Shown piece after piece: positions 41,178 to 51,728 of a stretch of 64,000 nt of DNA; the first letter of the stretch is position 1; every line of letters begins with the position of its first letter. The DNA lies in contig NC_088957.1 in NCBI RefSeq assembly GCF_010111755.1, positions 558,001-622,000 of the forward strand. The letters run 5' to 3'. This DNA is from Nakaseomyces glabratus (lineage: Eukaryota > Ascomycota > Saccharomycetes > Saccharomycetales > Saccharomycetaceae). A model generated the notes under the pieces. The model was not told the origin of the DNA and did no database searches. It saw only the letters and a list, made by a program, of their open reading frames with translations. A program made the translations under genes and the position numbers.

Positions 41178-42797
41178 CTAACAGCAGCCCAGTTTCTGAA
41201 AGAAACCCTTCTCGGAGCTGGTAGTGGTGTAATCTTGTTCAACCTGTTCGGTATGCTGTTGGAATTGTTGACGGTTGTTTGGAGTAGCTTGCGCAGGGTT
41301 GTTAGGTGGTTGTACCATAGGTTCTTGTTGCTGTCTATATCTGTTTCCTTGGAGATCTTGGGCCTGTGCATTGTTATAATTCCGTAGTCCCCCATTGTCC
41401 TGAACACGTTGTCCTTGCATAGCTGGTGGCTGTTGACGCTGTTGCCTTTGGGTTTGTTGGTTGTATTTGTGTTGCAGCTGCTGTTGATAGGCCTCGTACG
41501 ATGTGGGGTCTAGGTTTCTCTTGTTTTGCATCTGGTTAGCATTGTCAGCGTTTCCACCAATACCAGCTTGATGGGATTGTATTTGATTATGGTGGGTTTG
41601 GTCAGGGTATTGTCCTTGTTGTTGACCGGCAAGTTGCTGTAAAGGATTGGTCATCTTATTTTTATGTCTCCTCTTATCATTTGGTGGATTTGGGTGGCCG
41701 TATCCGTGTAGGTTTGGCTTCTTGTTTATCGTTAAGTCCCAACCACGTCCGCCATTCAATTTCATCCAGTCGTAGGTACCATCAGCAGAGTCGTTCATAT
41801 CGTCAAGCACTGACAATAGTAACTTTCTGTATCCTTGGTAATCAGGAGTTTCCTCGAAAGATAAACTCCTCACAATTTCCAAGTATCTACCAAATTGCAC
41901 TGGGTACCCATTCGATAAATCGTATACGTTAGTGGTTCTCTTTTTCTCACCAATCTTTTCGTACTTTTGCTTGTTGTTAGGAGCCTTCAGACCTTGCCAA
42001 GGCAATTGTCCTCTTAGGAAATAAAAGAAGACATGGCCTAAGGCTTCCATATCATCCCTTCTGGATTGCTCCCTACCCAAATGTGTGTTGATAGACATGT
42101 ATCTAGCCGTACCACTTAAGGACTTCCTTTCTCTGTAGGGGATGTGTTGTTTAGTTTTTGGATCTCTGTATTGCTTAGCCATACCGAAATCGATCAAGTG
42201 GATTTTATTCTCATCCGGTTGTCCAGGTCTTCCTATCAAGAAATTGTCAGGTTTGATATCTCTATAAATTAAGTCATGCGCGTGCAGGTCTTCTATCAAA
42301 GTAATCATTTGGACAGCAACTTGTACAACTGTCTTGACTGAAAACTTCCTTCCACACCAGTCAAAAAGATCCTCAAGTGAAGGACCCAAAAGGTCGATAA
42401 CCAGGATGTTATGTAATCCTTCTTGACCGAAATAGTATGCTTGTGGGACATTTGGCGTTCCTGCCATGATCTTGTATGTCCTGTATTCATCCTTCAGTTG
42501 AGGTGCCTCGGTTTTCCTTGGCTCGAATTTGATCGCAACTGGCATGCCATTTATCATGTTGGTACCTTCAAACAGCACACCAAAAGAACCTTCACCGATC
42601 TTTTTCCCAATCTTGTAGTGTAATCCCACAATGGTAGAATCGTCACGACTGGTCATGTTCGAGCTAGATCTGTTAGAAGGTGTGCCGTTATATGGCGCGT
42701 TTGCGTTCATTGCTGGATAGCCCCCGTTGGTCAAGTTGTTCACCGCCATAGCAGTGTTAGCAGCAGTAACAGCTGGTGAGTTCTGGTAGCGAGACAT
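41178..42797 (-). CDS. YCK1: Plasma-membrane casein kinase I
   Basis: 539 residues. The N-terminus is Asn/Ser-rich. The kinase domain covers about 60-345: GLHYKIGKKIGEGSFGVLFEG, AIKFEPRK, YRDIKPDNFLIG, LIDFGMA and the casein-kinase SLSGTARYMSINTHLGREQSRRDD activation segment. A Gln-rich tail of about 180 residues ends FFQKLGCC, the Akr1-dependent palmitoylation signal that anchors Yck1/2. It acts in morphogenesis, endocytosis and glucose sensing. The frame extends three codons further to a TTG; the ATG at 42795-42797 is used. YCK1 versus YCK2 is decided by the neighbours WSS1 and IGO2. Confidence 0.95.
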   Translation of the reverse strand: MSRYQNSPAVTAANTAMAVNNLTNGGYPAMNANAPYNGTPSNRSSSNMTSRDDSTIVGLHYKIGKKIGEGSFGVLFEGTNMINGMPVAIKFEPRKTEAPQLKDEYRTYKIMAGTPNVPQAYYFGQEGLHNILVIDLLGPSLEDLFDWCGRKFSVKTVVQVAVQMITLIEDLHAHDLIYRDIKPDNFLIGRPGQPDENKIHLIDFGMAKQYRDPKTKQHIPYRERKSLSGTARYMSINTHLGREQSRRDDMEALGHVFFYFLRGQLPWQGLKAPNNKQKYEKIGEKKRTTNVYDLSNGYPVQFGRYLEIVRSLSFEETPDYQGYRKLLLSVLDDMNDSADGTYDWMKLNGGRGWDLTINKKPNLHGYGHPNPPNDKRRHKNKMTNPLQQLAGQQQGQYPDQTHHNQIQSHQAGIGGNADNANQMQNKRNLDPTSYEAYQQQLQHKYNQQTQRQQRQQPPAMQGQRVQDNGGLRNYNNAQAQDLQGNRYRQQQEPMVQPPNNPAQATPNNRQQFQQHTEQVEQDYTTTSSEKGFFQKLGCC

Positions 42798-44642
42798 TGT
42801 TGACAAATTTCTAGAATCAAGTGAATCAGCGATTGCAAAAGAATGTAGCGAATGGGATAAGAACCTGGAAGTTTAATATCAATTCGGCACAGTTAGTTCC
42901 GTGGGGCTGTGTGTAGTTTGGCGGGTTGTCTCTTTACTCGTTGTTATTCCAGTGTCGATAGGGCAAAGGTGTTATATAGCTCCTGTTCCCATTCACACGA
43001 GGGCGATATTGTAATCTTACTTGTTGATTTAACGTTTCCTTAGAAGAAAAAAAACCTCTATTGCGATATTAGATCAGTATTGGGTGCGTAAATTTCTATA
43101 ATTCCGAATCCTATAGCGTCCTATACCAATAGTCTGTGTTGATTTCTGTCTATGCGAGTGAAAAAAAAAATAATAATTTGTTATTGGTGTATAAATACTA
43201 TTGTCAAATAGTCTCGAGAAATGTTCAAAACGCTCAAATCACAAGTGTACCTTCGGTGCTAAATGTTTTGTTTAAAGTTTCAATAAAAGATCAATGGTGA
43301 TAGAGAATGATTTGAGCATTTGTTTTGTGAAAGTTTCCTTGAGGGGGAAATCCCAATGACAGATCACCAAGGCTAGTGATAAGAAAATTTTTTGTTTATT
43401 GCTCAGGGAGATGGTCCCTCGTTGCGTGTTATTTGGTGCAATTGCCTCTTTGGTGTTTTCCGTGTCTAAACATCCTTTCTTTTACACAGAGGGATTATAT
43501 CCGTTTTGGGTCTAAGTTCTCGTTTAACTTCCAAACGAACGGGCCCCGCAATTACCACAGCTTATGCTTTCCCAATTGCAAAGCATGAAATCAAAATTAA
43601 AAAAAAAAGGATTTCACTTCTTTAGAGAAGTGAAAGGTGAAACTGAAATCACATCCGTTGATAAGTCTCTACACGCACAATATCACAAGCAAAACCCTAT
43701 CTTAGTATATATCATTTTCAACCCATGGGAATTAAAAGCTGCACCAGCTACACAAGAATGGAGGCACTTTGCTGAATTTGTACCGTACACGTTATCTCTT
43801 GACAGTGAGAACCATATATACCTTACCATCAGAGCTTGACATGAATATTAAAGGTCAATAGCACGCGCTGACAACGAGGTTGTGGTATGGGGGGGGCAGG
43901 GACTACTCTATACTGCTCTCATTGAAAAATAACCGTTAAGCTGAAAATGAAAATGACGTCATTTTCGGAAAAATATGGTGCTTCTTTCACAAAAATTTCT
44001 CCGATGATCAGGACGGCAGTAAGAAAGCACGCAGTAGATGAGGAGCCAGATAGCTTTGTCGGTTTCACGGCTGTTCCTGTGGACGCACCCAGCTAGCGAG
44101 CCATTTTGTGCTTGTATAATCTGCATTTTTTCGTACGCGACTTTGAGTGCCACGGGCTAGAAAAAGGCGAGAGAGAATATGGGAAAAGTGATCGGCACTT
44201 TTATTTTTCCCGCTATCTGATCGCGAGTCTCTGTGGATACGCATAATTCGCTCTTACTGCAGAGAGTAAGCTGTCAAAAAGCAGATGCTAAAGCAAAAAA
44301 AAGTAATGATGCAAGTCAAAGTACTTGTCCCAAATGGCTGATTCTGATTCTAAAATGGGGGGGGAAGGAATTAGGAGATGAGCTATATATTGCTTTTTGT
44401 ATGTGGGACCCTTCCTTTTTGATAGTTCACAACTGACTAAGGTTGAGGGAGGCCCAGACTTCCGGTGATCCGCACCAGATTGCGTAATCGTGGTGGGTTT
44501 ACAAAATAGTCTCTATTGTTGCATATTTGGAGAGCATAAATATATATATAAAAGATCATATATATAGTGTATACCAGACGAGATAGTGCTGATTGTAGGT
44601 AGTTGTAAAGAAATATAGCCCAGAGATAAGGCAGGATACAAA
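42798..44642. other. Divergent intergenic region YCK1/YHR131C-like
   Basis: 1.85 kb at the distal breakpoint of the inverted cassette. It contains G-runs 43889-43896 and 44357-44364, and two hairpin-forming inverted repeats (43564-43586, and 43612-43635). A 91-codon frame at 43564-43839 is listed separately with low confidence. Confidence 0.6.
43564..43839 (+). CDS. Small hypothetical frame, doubtful
   Basis: 91 codons from ATG to TGA. The second half (NPILVYIIFNPWELKAAPATQEW, split here by no stop) has yeast-like codon use (CCA, GCT, GAA, TTA) and a mixed hydrophobic/charged composition, but I recognise no domain or homologue. The first 25 codons overlap two DNA hairpins and a poly-A run, unlike an ordinary coding start. 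It could be a species-specific gene, a relic, or chance. Confidence 0.2.
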   Translation: MLSQLQSMKSKLKKKGFHFFREVKGETEITSVDKSLHAQYHKQNPILVYIIFNPWELKAAPATQEWRHFAEFVPYTLSLDSENHIYLTIRA

Positions 44643-46688
44643 ATGGATAATAGAGATGTCCATTACTTGGACAAAAGTGGTGATTTCAAGTCTCCTACGT
44701 CGACTATAGCTTCTGGTAACTCTCTCGATGACTTGACGAGTAGTTCGACGAGCACTCGCTCGCATACGCCAGAGGAACCTGTCACGAGCACATATTTGGA
44801 GATTATAGATGGTGAGCCAGCAAGTCCGCCGGATTACGACGAAGTTAACTACAATAGACACGTTACGTTCCCGATATGGGAGGATCTTACGCCCTGCTCT
44901 ATGACAGAGAAGCCTCCAGCGTACCATCCCACAGTTTACAATGTCGCTATAGTGTCGGTGAAGTTGGAGTGGTTATCACCATTCGAGCCATCCCCAAATA
45001 GGAGTTGGAGGACATTTATCATGGAGATAAACTCAACGCAGATAAACTTTTACGCTCTCGAGCCAGAGTTTCACAGACTTGTAAAGAACTACTACAATTT
45101 GAAGTATGACGATGGCGCCAAATCTCTAGCAAAGGGTATACTTTCCCTAGGTAACTCCAAGAAGAAGAACGATAACAAGATTGTGGACACGGAACCACAT
45201 TGGAAACGGCTGAACGCTAAGCTGGAACGCAACTATTCCAAATACCTGTCGGATGCCCGCCTTTACAGATCCTTTACGCTTCAATATGCAAGAATGGGTA
45301 TACCCACAGATTACAGGAAAAGTGCGCATGCCCTCCGGCTTAGATGCGAAGCAGAGCAATTTCTTGTTGCTTTTGATAACGTTGACGACCTCATTAACTG
45401 GTCGATGTACATTAATATGGGTATTAGTGTTGCACTTGATTTAGACTGTAGACAGTTGCCAAACTATAGGGTGGTTCCAAGGCGAAGAAGACCCCATCAC
45501 ACTCGGAGACAAAAACGTACACCGTTGCATTCTTTAGTTGATAACTCAAGCTCATCTTTCTTCAGCAAAGAGTTCTTTTTGGCTTCACCAAGAGGTCTTT
45601 ATCTTCATGGTGCAACGGCCATGTCTTCACCTCCACCAAGAACTAGAAGTAGCAGTTCGGCAACGGTGCAAAGTACAGTCCCTAAACGTGTTGCATCTCA
45701 ACCGATTTCAAGAAATTCCTCTAGTGGCCGCATAGTGAGCAATGGAAATAACAGCTCATTTGGTAAGTTTTTCGATATGTTTAAGAGCAAGCGGTCAAAG
45801 CAGGACTTTAAATCGCTGCAGTCCGCTAATGTGACTGGATTAAAAGTGACTCTAGAGTCAAAACGTGACCAATCAGCTAAATTTGAGTTAGGATCAGACT
45901 TAGAAGTAATGAATAATAGTATAGCCGAGGAACCTGTCAAGGAATTCCCATCAGACAGGTGTGAAGAAATGTTGAAAAGACACGTTAATATGATGGAACG
46001 AGAACTTTTATGTTACAGTACACAAGAGCCAGAATTCTCTGAAGCCGGCAGAGAAGTCAATAATCCTGGTTCTAGTTCTCATAGTAATAGAAACTTTGCA
46101 GAGGCAGAGCACGTTGACTCTAATGAAGATGAGGATGAGGATGACGATTATACGTTAGACGACGATTATGAAGATGGACAACGATTAGATCCAGTTGTTT
46201 CTATTTATGCGGAAGAAGGTTTGGTACATGAAAGTGAAAGCGATTACTACTATGAGCAAAGAAGACTTACTCGCAGCCGTGCTGCCTCAACTGCAAGTAA
46301 CATGATATCACATGCAGATGCCGACGATGTAAAATGGATGCCTCCTCAAAAGATTTTATCGAGAAGAAGATACGTTAAGGATAGTCTTAGATGTATCAAG
46401 GGTTTTGTGGAGCATTCTAGTTGGATGGGTAGAGTAGTCTGTTGTCCTACTGGACCACCTTCATTTAAAACTAACAATGATCTGGTATTGTTGAATGGTA
46501 AGAAAATTGATGAGAAAACTGTTGGTAACAGTAGGAACAAAATTGTGAATTCAAGTGGGGATAAGAGTTATTGGAAGACCAAAAATCATTTCCTTCAACT
46601 TTACATCATTGAGCCAACCGGATATATTCCAATTACTGCTCTCGAAGCAAATGAAGCAAGGAAGAAGATTAAGACTGTATTATGTTAA
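44643..46688 (+). CDS. PH-domain protein, YHR131C/YNL144C family
   Basis: 681 residues. The N-terminus is Ser/Thr-rich with PPDY and PPAY motifs (SPPDYDEV and KPPAYHP, possible Rsp5 WW ligands). A PH domain spans about 98-265 with an insertion: VAIVSVKLEWLSPFEPSPNRSWRTFIMEINSTQINFYAL, then SFTLQYARMGIPTDYRKSAHALRLRCEAEQFLVAFDNVDDLINW. A basic RRRRPHHTRRQKR stretch, a Ser-rich region, an acidic region (EDEDEDDDYTLDDDYEDG) and a conserved C-terminal segment from about residue 555 follow. The family is poorly characterised; a membrane-associated role is inferred from the PH domain. Synteny with ECM14 and IGO2 indicates YHR131C. Confidence 0.88.
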   Translation: MDNRDVHYLDKSGDFKSPTSTIASGNSLDDLTSSSTSTRSHTPEEPVTSTYLEIIDGEPASPPDYDEVNYNRHVTFPIWEDLTPCSMTEKPPAYHPTVYNVAIVSVKLEWLSPFEPSPNRSWRTFIMEINSTQINFYALEPEFHRLVKNYYNLKYDDGAKSLAKGILSLGNSKKKNDNKIVDTEPHWKRLNAKLERNYSKYLSDARLYRSFTLQYARMGIPTDYRKSAHALRLRCEAEQFLVAFDNVDDLINWSMYINMGISVALDLDCRQLPNYRVVPRRRRPHHTRRQKRTPLHSLVDNSSSSFFSKEFFLASPRGLYLHGATAMSSPPPRTRSSSSATVQSTVPKRVASQPISRNSSSGRIVSNGNNSSFGKFFDMFKSKRSKQDFKSLQSANVTGLKVTLESKRDQSAKFELGSDLEVMNNSIAEEPVKEFPSDRCEEMLKRHVNMMERELLCYSTQEPEFSEAGREVNNPGSSSHSNRNFAEAEHVDSNEDEDEDDDYTLDDDYEDGQRLDPVVSIYAEEGLVHESESDYYYEQRRLTRSRAASTASNMISHADADDVKWMPPQKILSRRRYVKDSLRCIKGFVEHSSWMGRVVCCPTGPPSFKTNNDLVLLNGKKIDEKTVGNSRNKIVNSSGDKSYWKTKNHFLQLYIIEPTGYIPITALEANEARKKIKTVLC

Positions 46689-47084
46689 TTGAGTAACTTA
46701 TCTCGAGTCTATGAGGGAGTAACTGTTAATTTTTTTGCACATTAGCTATCTTTTACTGGATCTGTTACTAAAAAAGAAATAATGCAAGAGTTTGTCGAAT
46801 AATTCGGAGTTCGAGACTGAAACGATTGCAGCATTGCCAGTATAGTTAACGATTTTAATGAATTATTGTTTTATATAACGCCGTTTAGATAAAAAAAAAT
46901 GCATAAATACTACCTCAAAATATCATTCTAAGACAAAACGAAGTTAGTGATGCTAATTTCGTTGCCTTGACAATGTGATCATATTAGTGAGCAGTACCCT
47001 GATTGCATATTACTAATGTTTCGATAAATTTTATTCAATGATATTCTAGGTTAATTTTTGCAGGCTAAATCAAGAAATTAATAA
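46689..47084. other. Intergenic region between the YHR131C-like gene and tRNA-Arg
   Basis: 396 bp, AT-rich. It is the junction between the chromosome VIII-like and chromosome I-like blocks. No LTR-like sequence was recognised. Confidence 0.55.
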
Positions 47085-47156
47085 GCTCGCGTGGCGTAAT
47101 GGCAACGCGTCTGACTTCTAATCAGAAGATTATGGGTTCGACCCCCATCGTGAGTG
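47085..47156 (+). tRNA. tR(UCU): tRNA-Arg (anticodon UCU)
   Basis: 72-nt cloverleaf without intron. The acceptor arm pairs GCTCGCG with TGTGAGTG-type 3' end. The anticodon loop CTTCTAA gives UCU, decoding AGA, the main yeast arginine codon. The T arm ATGGGTTCGACCCCCAT carries the B box GGTTCGACCCC, and the D arm TGGCGTAATGGCA the A box. A T run (positions 47160-47170 region) follows as RNA polymerase III terminator. It sits exactly at a synteny-block boundary. Confidence 0.97.
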
Positions 47157-47771
47157 CTTTCTTTTTTTTTGGCAAATATAGCGTTTATTATTTTTTTGCC
47201 TATTAATGGGACAGCTTTTATGTACTTGTCTATACCTGTCTTTCCGTCCAGTAATTTCAAAGTTTTAATCCATTATTCGCTCTTTAGTTTATACACATCG
47301 CTCACGCTGTTAACCTGTTTTCGCGTCTCCTTTCCACTCAAATTTGAATTTCGAGGGAATCTCACGCGCATCGCGAAAAAAACATCAAAATTAGGTTAAA
47401 GCTCTTCAATCAGAGAAATGAAAATTTGTTACGCAACATAAACAGTTAGCTCTTGAAGTCAAATTGGTTTAATACAATTGCAGTTTTAAATTCTAATATA
47501 TAGCGCCTAAAGTTGTTTATAACAATACAGTTACCTGTACTTTACGGAAATCGGAAGGCGATACATAAAGTCCCTTTAAGAGATTCGACTTGAAAGCAAA
47601 CAAGAGAAGGATTGCATCGCCTTGAGATAGCCGTTGATCGAATCGACTGTAGCAATTGAGAACTGTGCTTGCAGGAAAGAACATATCAGAGGATACAATA
47701 AAGATCAGACGAAAGAAATAAAACTAAGTATACAAAATAAAGAGCAGCATTGTTATCCCATTATACAAGAT
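47157..47771. other. Region between tRNA-Arg and LTE1
   Basis: 615 bp including the tRNA terminator T-run and the LTE1 upstream region. The LTE1 frame stays open to a TTG at 47634 but lacks an ATG there. Confidence 0.6.
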
Positions 47772-50700
47772 ATGGATATCTTCAGTCAAAGGGATTACTA
47801 CCCGATACCTTCGGATGATGTAATCAAGTATAAGCATATGGTCCATAAGAAATGGAATAAGAATGAAGTTATTCAAGCAGACATACCATCAATAATTGTT
47901 CATTTATCGTCTCCAGTTGATTCCGTTGACTATAAAGGATTTTCGGACTTCTTCCTATTTTATAGGAACTTTCTGACCCCAGCAGAACTCTATGACTACC
48001 TTATATTGAGATTTAAGTGGTGTATGAGGGAGATAGAAAGTTATCAGCATCAAAGAAGTGGTGACAATCAGCTTCGTATTGGTAAAGTCGCGTTAATTAG
48101 AACATTCGTACTGCTGAGACATGGTATTCTGAATCATTTCGCAGACGACTTCCTTCTTAATGAAAACTTGAGGCTGCGATTAATAAGTTTTTTTAATGAA
48201 GATATCAAGTCAGACATGAAAGTAATAGTGAGTTGTTTAATCAGTCTAAAAAAGGCTTGGCTTCATGCAATGAAACTTAATTGGGATAACGTCCTATTTA
48301 ATGAGCCCGCATTTTCTGCATATACAGATTGGATAGATTATAAAATAAAGGATGTATCGCAGTTAGATATGGCCCAAAAGAGGAATAGTAGGTTCAGCTA
48401 CCATGGTATACAAAGTATTAGCAATCCAGATATGAGGAATAGAAGCATACTTTCAATATACAAGTCAGATAATTTTGATCATATGGTACAGTCCAATAGT
48501 AATAAGATTAGCAGAAACAGAACTCCATCCACCCTGCTTTTTCAAAAAGATTCATCAAATAGCGAAATGGCGACTGTGTATTCAAATAGAAAAGGTGCCC
48601 AAAAGAAAACGATAGCATTACCTAATATTCTAACGTCAGAGTTAGATCGTAAAGATGTTATGTCAAATGTCACAAGAATGTCTCATATAATACAGGATGC
48701 TAAGACTCTTAGGTCTTCAGATGTGAATAAAATAATACCTTCAACACCAGCAAAAAAGGTCGAGCTAATATTGAATACGATATATTCACCCGATTGTTTA
48801 GAATCTGAAAATATTCAGGAATCCTTAAACCAAGATACATCCTCTACACAAAAATCCTTCCCAAAAGGTATTATGAGTCTTTTGGCTAGATGGAAGAAAA
48901 ACCATAAGATAGCAGACCCAAAAATAAGGAAACCAGTTGGATTTACCAATAAAAGAGAGGCAGAGTTAGACAATTTTGTAAAATATGTGATTTCAATTTC
49001 TTCTCTCACCAATAAAGAAGAAGATCTGAAAAGGTTAAATGAGAATCTTGACTCCAAATTTGATATATTAAGTGCACGTACGATAGATGAAGTGGAATAT
49101 CTGTTTCGCTTAGAAAGTAAATTGTTAGCGCAATTGAGTACAATGCAGAAGACTACAAGGACTTTATCTAATGATGAATTCAACGATGTCAATGTACCTA
49201 ATAATATCGATTCTAAGCAGATATCTGCGATGGATAACCTAGATTTGTTTAGGACAGTTAATGGAGTAGCGAGATCAGTCATCTCGCTAACTAATTCAGT
49301 TAATAAACTGAATAACCTCTCAGATCATAGTGTTTTGGACAGAAGAAGGGTAAAAAGTTCAATGCCTAATTTCTATAATAGGGAGCGCTCTCTATCCGGG
49401 TTATCTAACTATGCAGGTTTACAATTCTATGATGCAAGCAGTGAAATGTCAGCAGAAGATGATAAACCACAAAAGTTAGTCTTTCATGATGGTGTGGATG
49501 AGTTAAAAAACCATTTAACTCAAACATTTACAAAGCCAGGCAGTATATCAAATTCTTCTCCGTTGAAAAAGGTCTTACCCAATCTTTTTGAACATCCCTC
49601 TGTTGATAGTTTAGCTTCTGGAGATGCCTGCTCATATGTTACTTATGATTCACAGTTAAGCCAGATGGGGACTGTAAAGAAGTCAATGAAGGATGAAACT
49701 AGTAGATACTCGAACTATGAAGGGCCAGTACTTAAAAAAAAGGTGGCATATGACAATTTAAGAGAATTTACTTTTGAGGATTCTAAGGAAATAATTAAAA
49801 ATGACACTTCTAGTTTGATAGATATATTAAATAGTCCTGTTACTCCGGATCTATCGATACTACCTCAAACGCCAACAGGTAAAGGGTCTGTGCAACATAA
49901 GAAGAAAGAAAAGAGTGAATCAATCATTAGTCCTGCGAGTGGTAGAATAAGCATTGCTAAAAGTCACCATATGTCATTGAGCCCCAACCTAACAAAATTA
50001 AAAGAAGATGATGAGTATGTCAAAGGGGACAATAGTCTTGGTCAAGCTGAAGATGAGCTTATCAGACTTGAAAAAAACCTGCGCGACTCCAAATTAGAAA
50101 ACTATAATACGGTAGTTGCTGGTAATCTGGGAGCTGGAAGCGGATCATCAACGCCTCTAGGAGACAGTCCTACTAATGTATTTGAACTGCCCTCCAGCAT
50201 TAACATGGTTGAATCTGATATGGATACTGAGAGTTTTGAAAGCTCATTTGAGCAAAGACAGCCTACTAATCTCAGAGAACAATACTTTAAAAGTATAGGA
50301 TCCCCCGAAACAGCTTCTCCTAGAAAAGTAAATTCCAACAATGCATACTCCCAAGTGAGCTCACAAATGAGTCCGTCTTTAGCAAATAAATACCTATTCT
50401 CGCCTGACAATGAGAGTTTAGATATTGCCTCGCCTGTTAAGAATGTTGAAGATCTGAAATCCAGGTTTTTGAAGGGCAATAATCAGTCAGCGTCATCATC
50501 ACAAATAGGTGCTTCTATTAATACCTCTGTTACGGCAACTCCAAAAAATAATGACATGTTTGGATCGGACTTTGATAAAAATGGTTTAAAGAATATAATG
50601 ACTGCCTCGGAAGAGAAGTTGTCAAAAGATCCAGTAGAGCTAGCGATGATGAAGCTTGAAGGCACATTTAAAAAAAACAAAAGTGGTAATAATACAGGAT

Positions 50701-51728
50701 ACTCTAGTGATCTTGAAAAGGAAGTTGATATCTTGAACATAGCTAATCTTCCGGAAATGAACGCCAACCCTTCCGATAAAAGGAAATCTTTGATGCTAGA
50801 CAGAAGAAGGCAAACGATGTTCAATATTGGACCATCGATATACCCGAGCAATACTAATGATGAAGGTTATGATGAAGAATCTATAACTGATGATAAGATA
50901 TGGAGCTTAATTGCCCAATATCATATTGATGACGAGAATTTATTGGCAAAGAATCATGCAAATCATGTTCCATTTATATTGATGTATGAATCCAAGGACG
51001 TTGCACAGCAATTTACACTAATCGAAAGAGAAATCCTTTCAGAAATTGATTGGAAGGATCTTTTGGATATCAAATTACTTTATAAAGGGCCAAATCTTAC
51101 CAGCTGGTTGCAACTCTTAATTCAAAACCAAGAGTTTACTGGGATTGATTTGGCAGTGGCCAGGTTTAACTTAACTGTTGATTGGGCAATTTCTGAGATT
51201 GTATTGACAACTGATTTGAAAATGAGAAGAAACACCATAGAGCGTTTCATACATGTCGCCGAGCACTGCAGAAAGCTTCAGAATTTTAACACCATGATGC
51301 AAATAATCTTGGCTTTGAATTCTGTAGTTGTTCAGAAATTCACAGAAGCTTGGCGTCTAATTGAGCCAGGTGATATGCTGCTCTGGGAAGACCTGAGGAA
51401 AATACCAGCATTGGATTGGAACTATCATGCTCTGCGCACCATGATGAAGACTGTTGATCCATTGAAGGGGTGTATCCCATTTATTGTGGTTTACTTATCT
51501 GATTTGACCATAAACTCCGAGAAAAACACTTGGATTGTGGAAAAAAGAGTAGTTAATTACAGTAAATTCTCAACGTGTGTTCAAATAGTCAAAAATTTTA
51601 TTCAAAAAGTGCAATGGTCTAGTTTCTACGATATCATTCCAATTCAAGAACTTCTGAGCAAATGTATTTATATCAGCTCCCTTTCACAAGATGAAATTGA
51701 ACATCTAACAGCAGAATTCGCAAGGTGA
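47772..51728 (+). CDS. LTE1: RasGEF-like mitotic-exit regulator Lte1
   Basis: 1318 residues. The N-terminal RasGEF_N module (about 25-150) includes ADIPSIIVHLSSPVDSVDYKGFSDFFLFYRNFLTP-type sequence and TFVLLRHGILNHF. A ~900-residue disordered Ser-rich middle part with many S/T-P sites suits Cdk1 and Cla4 phosphorylation. The C-terminal RasGEF domain (about 1060-1315) has VPFILMYESKDVAQQFTLIEREIL and NFNTMMQIILALNS. Lte1 binds Ras at the bud cortex and restrains the Bfa1-Bub2 checkpoint kinase Kin4, so mitotic exit occurs after spindle entry into the bud. The ATG at 47772 gives MDIFSQRDYYP, matching MEIFSQKDYYP of S. cerevisiae. Confidence 0.96.
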   Translation: MDIFSQRDYYPIPSDDVIKYKHMVHKKWNKNEVIQADIPSIIVHLSSPVDSVDYKGFSDFFLFYRNFLTPAELYDYLILRFKWCMREIESYQHQRSGDNQLRIGKVALIRTFVLLRHGILNHFADDFLLNENLRLRLISFFNEDIKSDMKVIVSCLISLKKAWLHAMKLNWDNVLFNEPAFSAYTDWIDYKIKDVSQLDMAQKRNSRFSYHGIQSISNPDMRNRSILSIYKSDNFDHMVQSNSNKISRNRTPSTLLFQKDSSNSEMATVYSNRKGAQKKTIALPNILTSELDRKDVMSNVTRMSHIIQDAKTLRSSDVNKIIPSTPAKKVELILNTIYSPDCLESENIQESLNQDTSSTQKSFPKGIMSLLARWKKNHKIADPKIRKPVGFTNKREAELDNFVKYVISISSLTNKEEDLKRLNENLDSKFDILSARTIDEVEYLFRLESKLLAQLSTMQKTTRTLSNDEFNDVNVPNNIDSKQISAMDNLDLFRTVNGVARSVISLTNSVNKLNNLSDHSVLDRRRVKSSMPNFYNRERSLSGLSNYAGLQFYDASSEMSAEDDKPQKLVFHDGVDELKNHLTQTFTKPGSISNSSPLKKVLPNLFEHPSVDSLASGDACSYVTYDSQLSQMGTVKKSMKDETSRYSNYEGPVLKKKVAYDNLREFTFEDSKEIIKNDTSSLIDILNSPVTPDLSILPQTPTGKGSVQHKKKEKSESIISPASGRISIAKSHHMSLSPNLTKLKEDDEYVKGDNSLGQAEDELIRLEKNLRDSKLENYNTVVAGNLGAGSGSSTPLGDSPTNVFELPSSINMVESDMDTESFESSFEQRQPTNLREQYFKSIGSPETASPRKVNSNNAYSQVSSQMSPSLANKYLFSPDNESLDIASPVKNVEDLKSRFLKGNNQSASSSQIGASINTSVTATPKNNDMFGSDFDKNGLKNIMTASEEKLSKDPVELAMMKLEGTFKKNKSGNNTGYSSDLEKEVDILNIANLPEMNANPSDKRKSLMLDRRRQTMFNIGPSIYPSNTNDEGYDEESITDDKIWSLIAQYHIDDENLLAKNHANHVPFILMYESKDVAQQFTLIEREILSEIDWKDLLDIKLLYKGPNLTSWLQLLIQNQEFTGIDLAVARFNLTVDWAISEIVLTTDLKMRRNTIERFIHVAEHCRKLQNFNTMMQIILALNSVVVQKFTEAWRLIEPGDMLLWEDLRKIPALDWNYHALRTMMKTVDPLKGCIPFIVVYLSDLTINSEKNTWIVEKRVVNYSKFSTCVQIVKNFIQKVQWSSFYDIIPIQELLSKCIYISSLSQDEIEHLTAEFAR

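Noticed and set aside
47634..47771. N-terminal extension of LTE1
   Set aside because: It starts with TTG; the ATG at 47772 aligns with the known Lte1 start.
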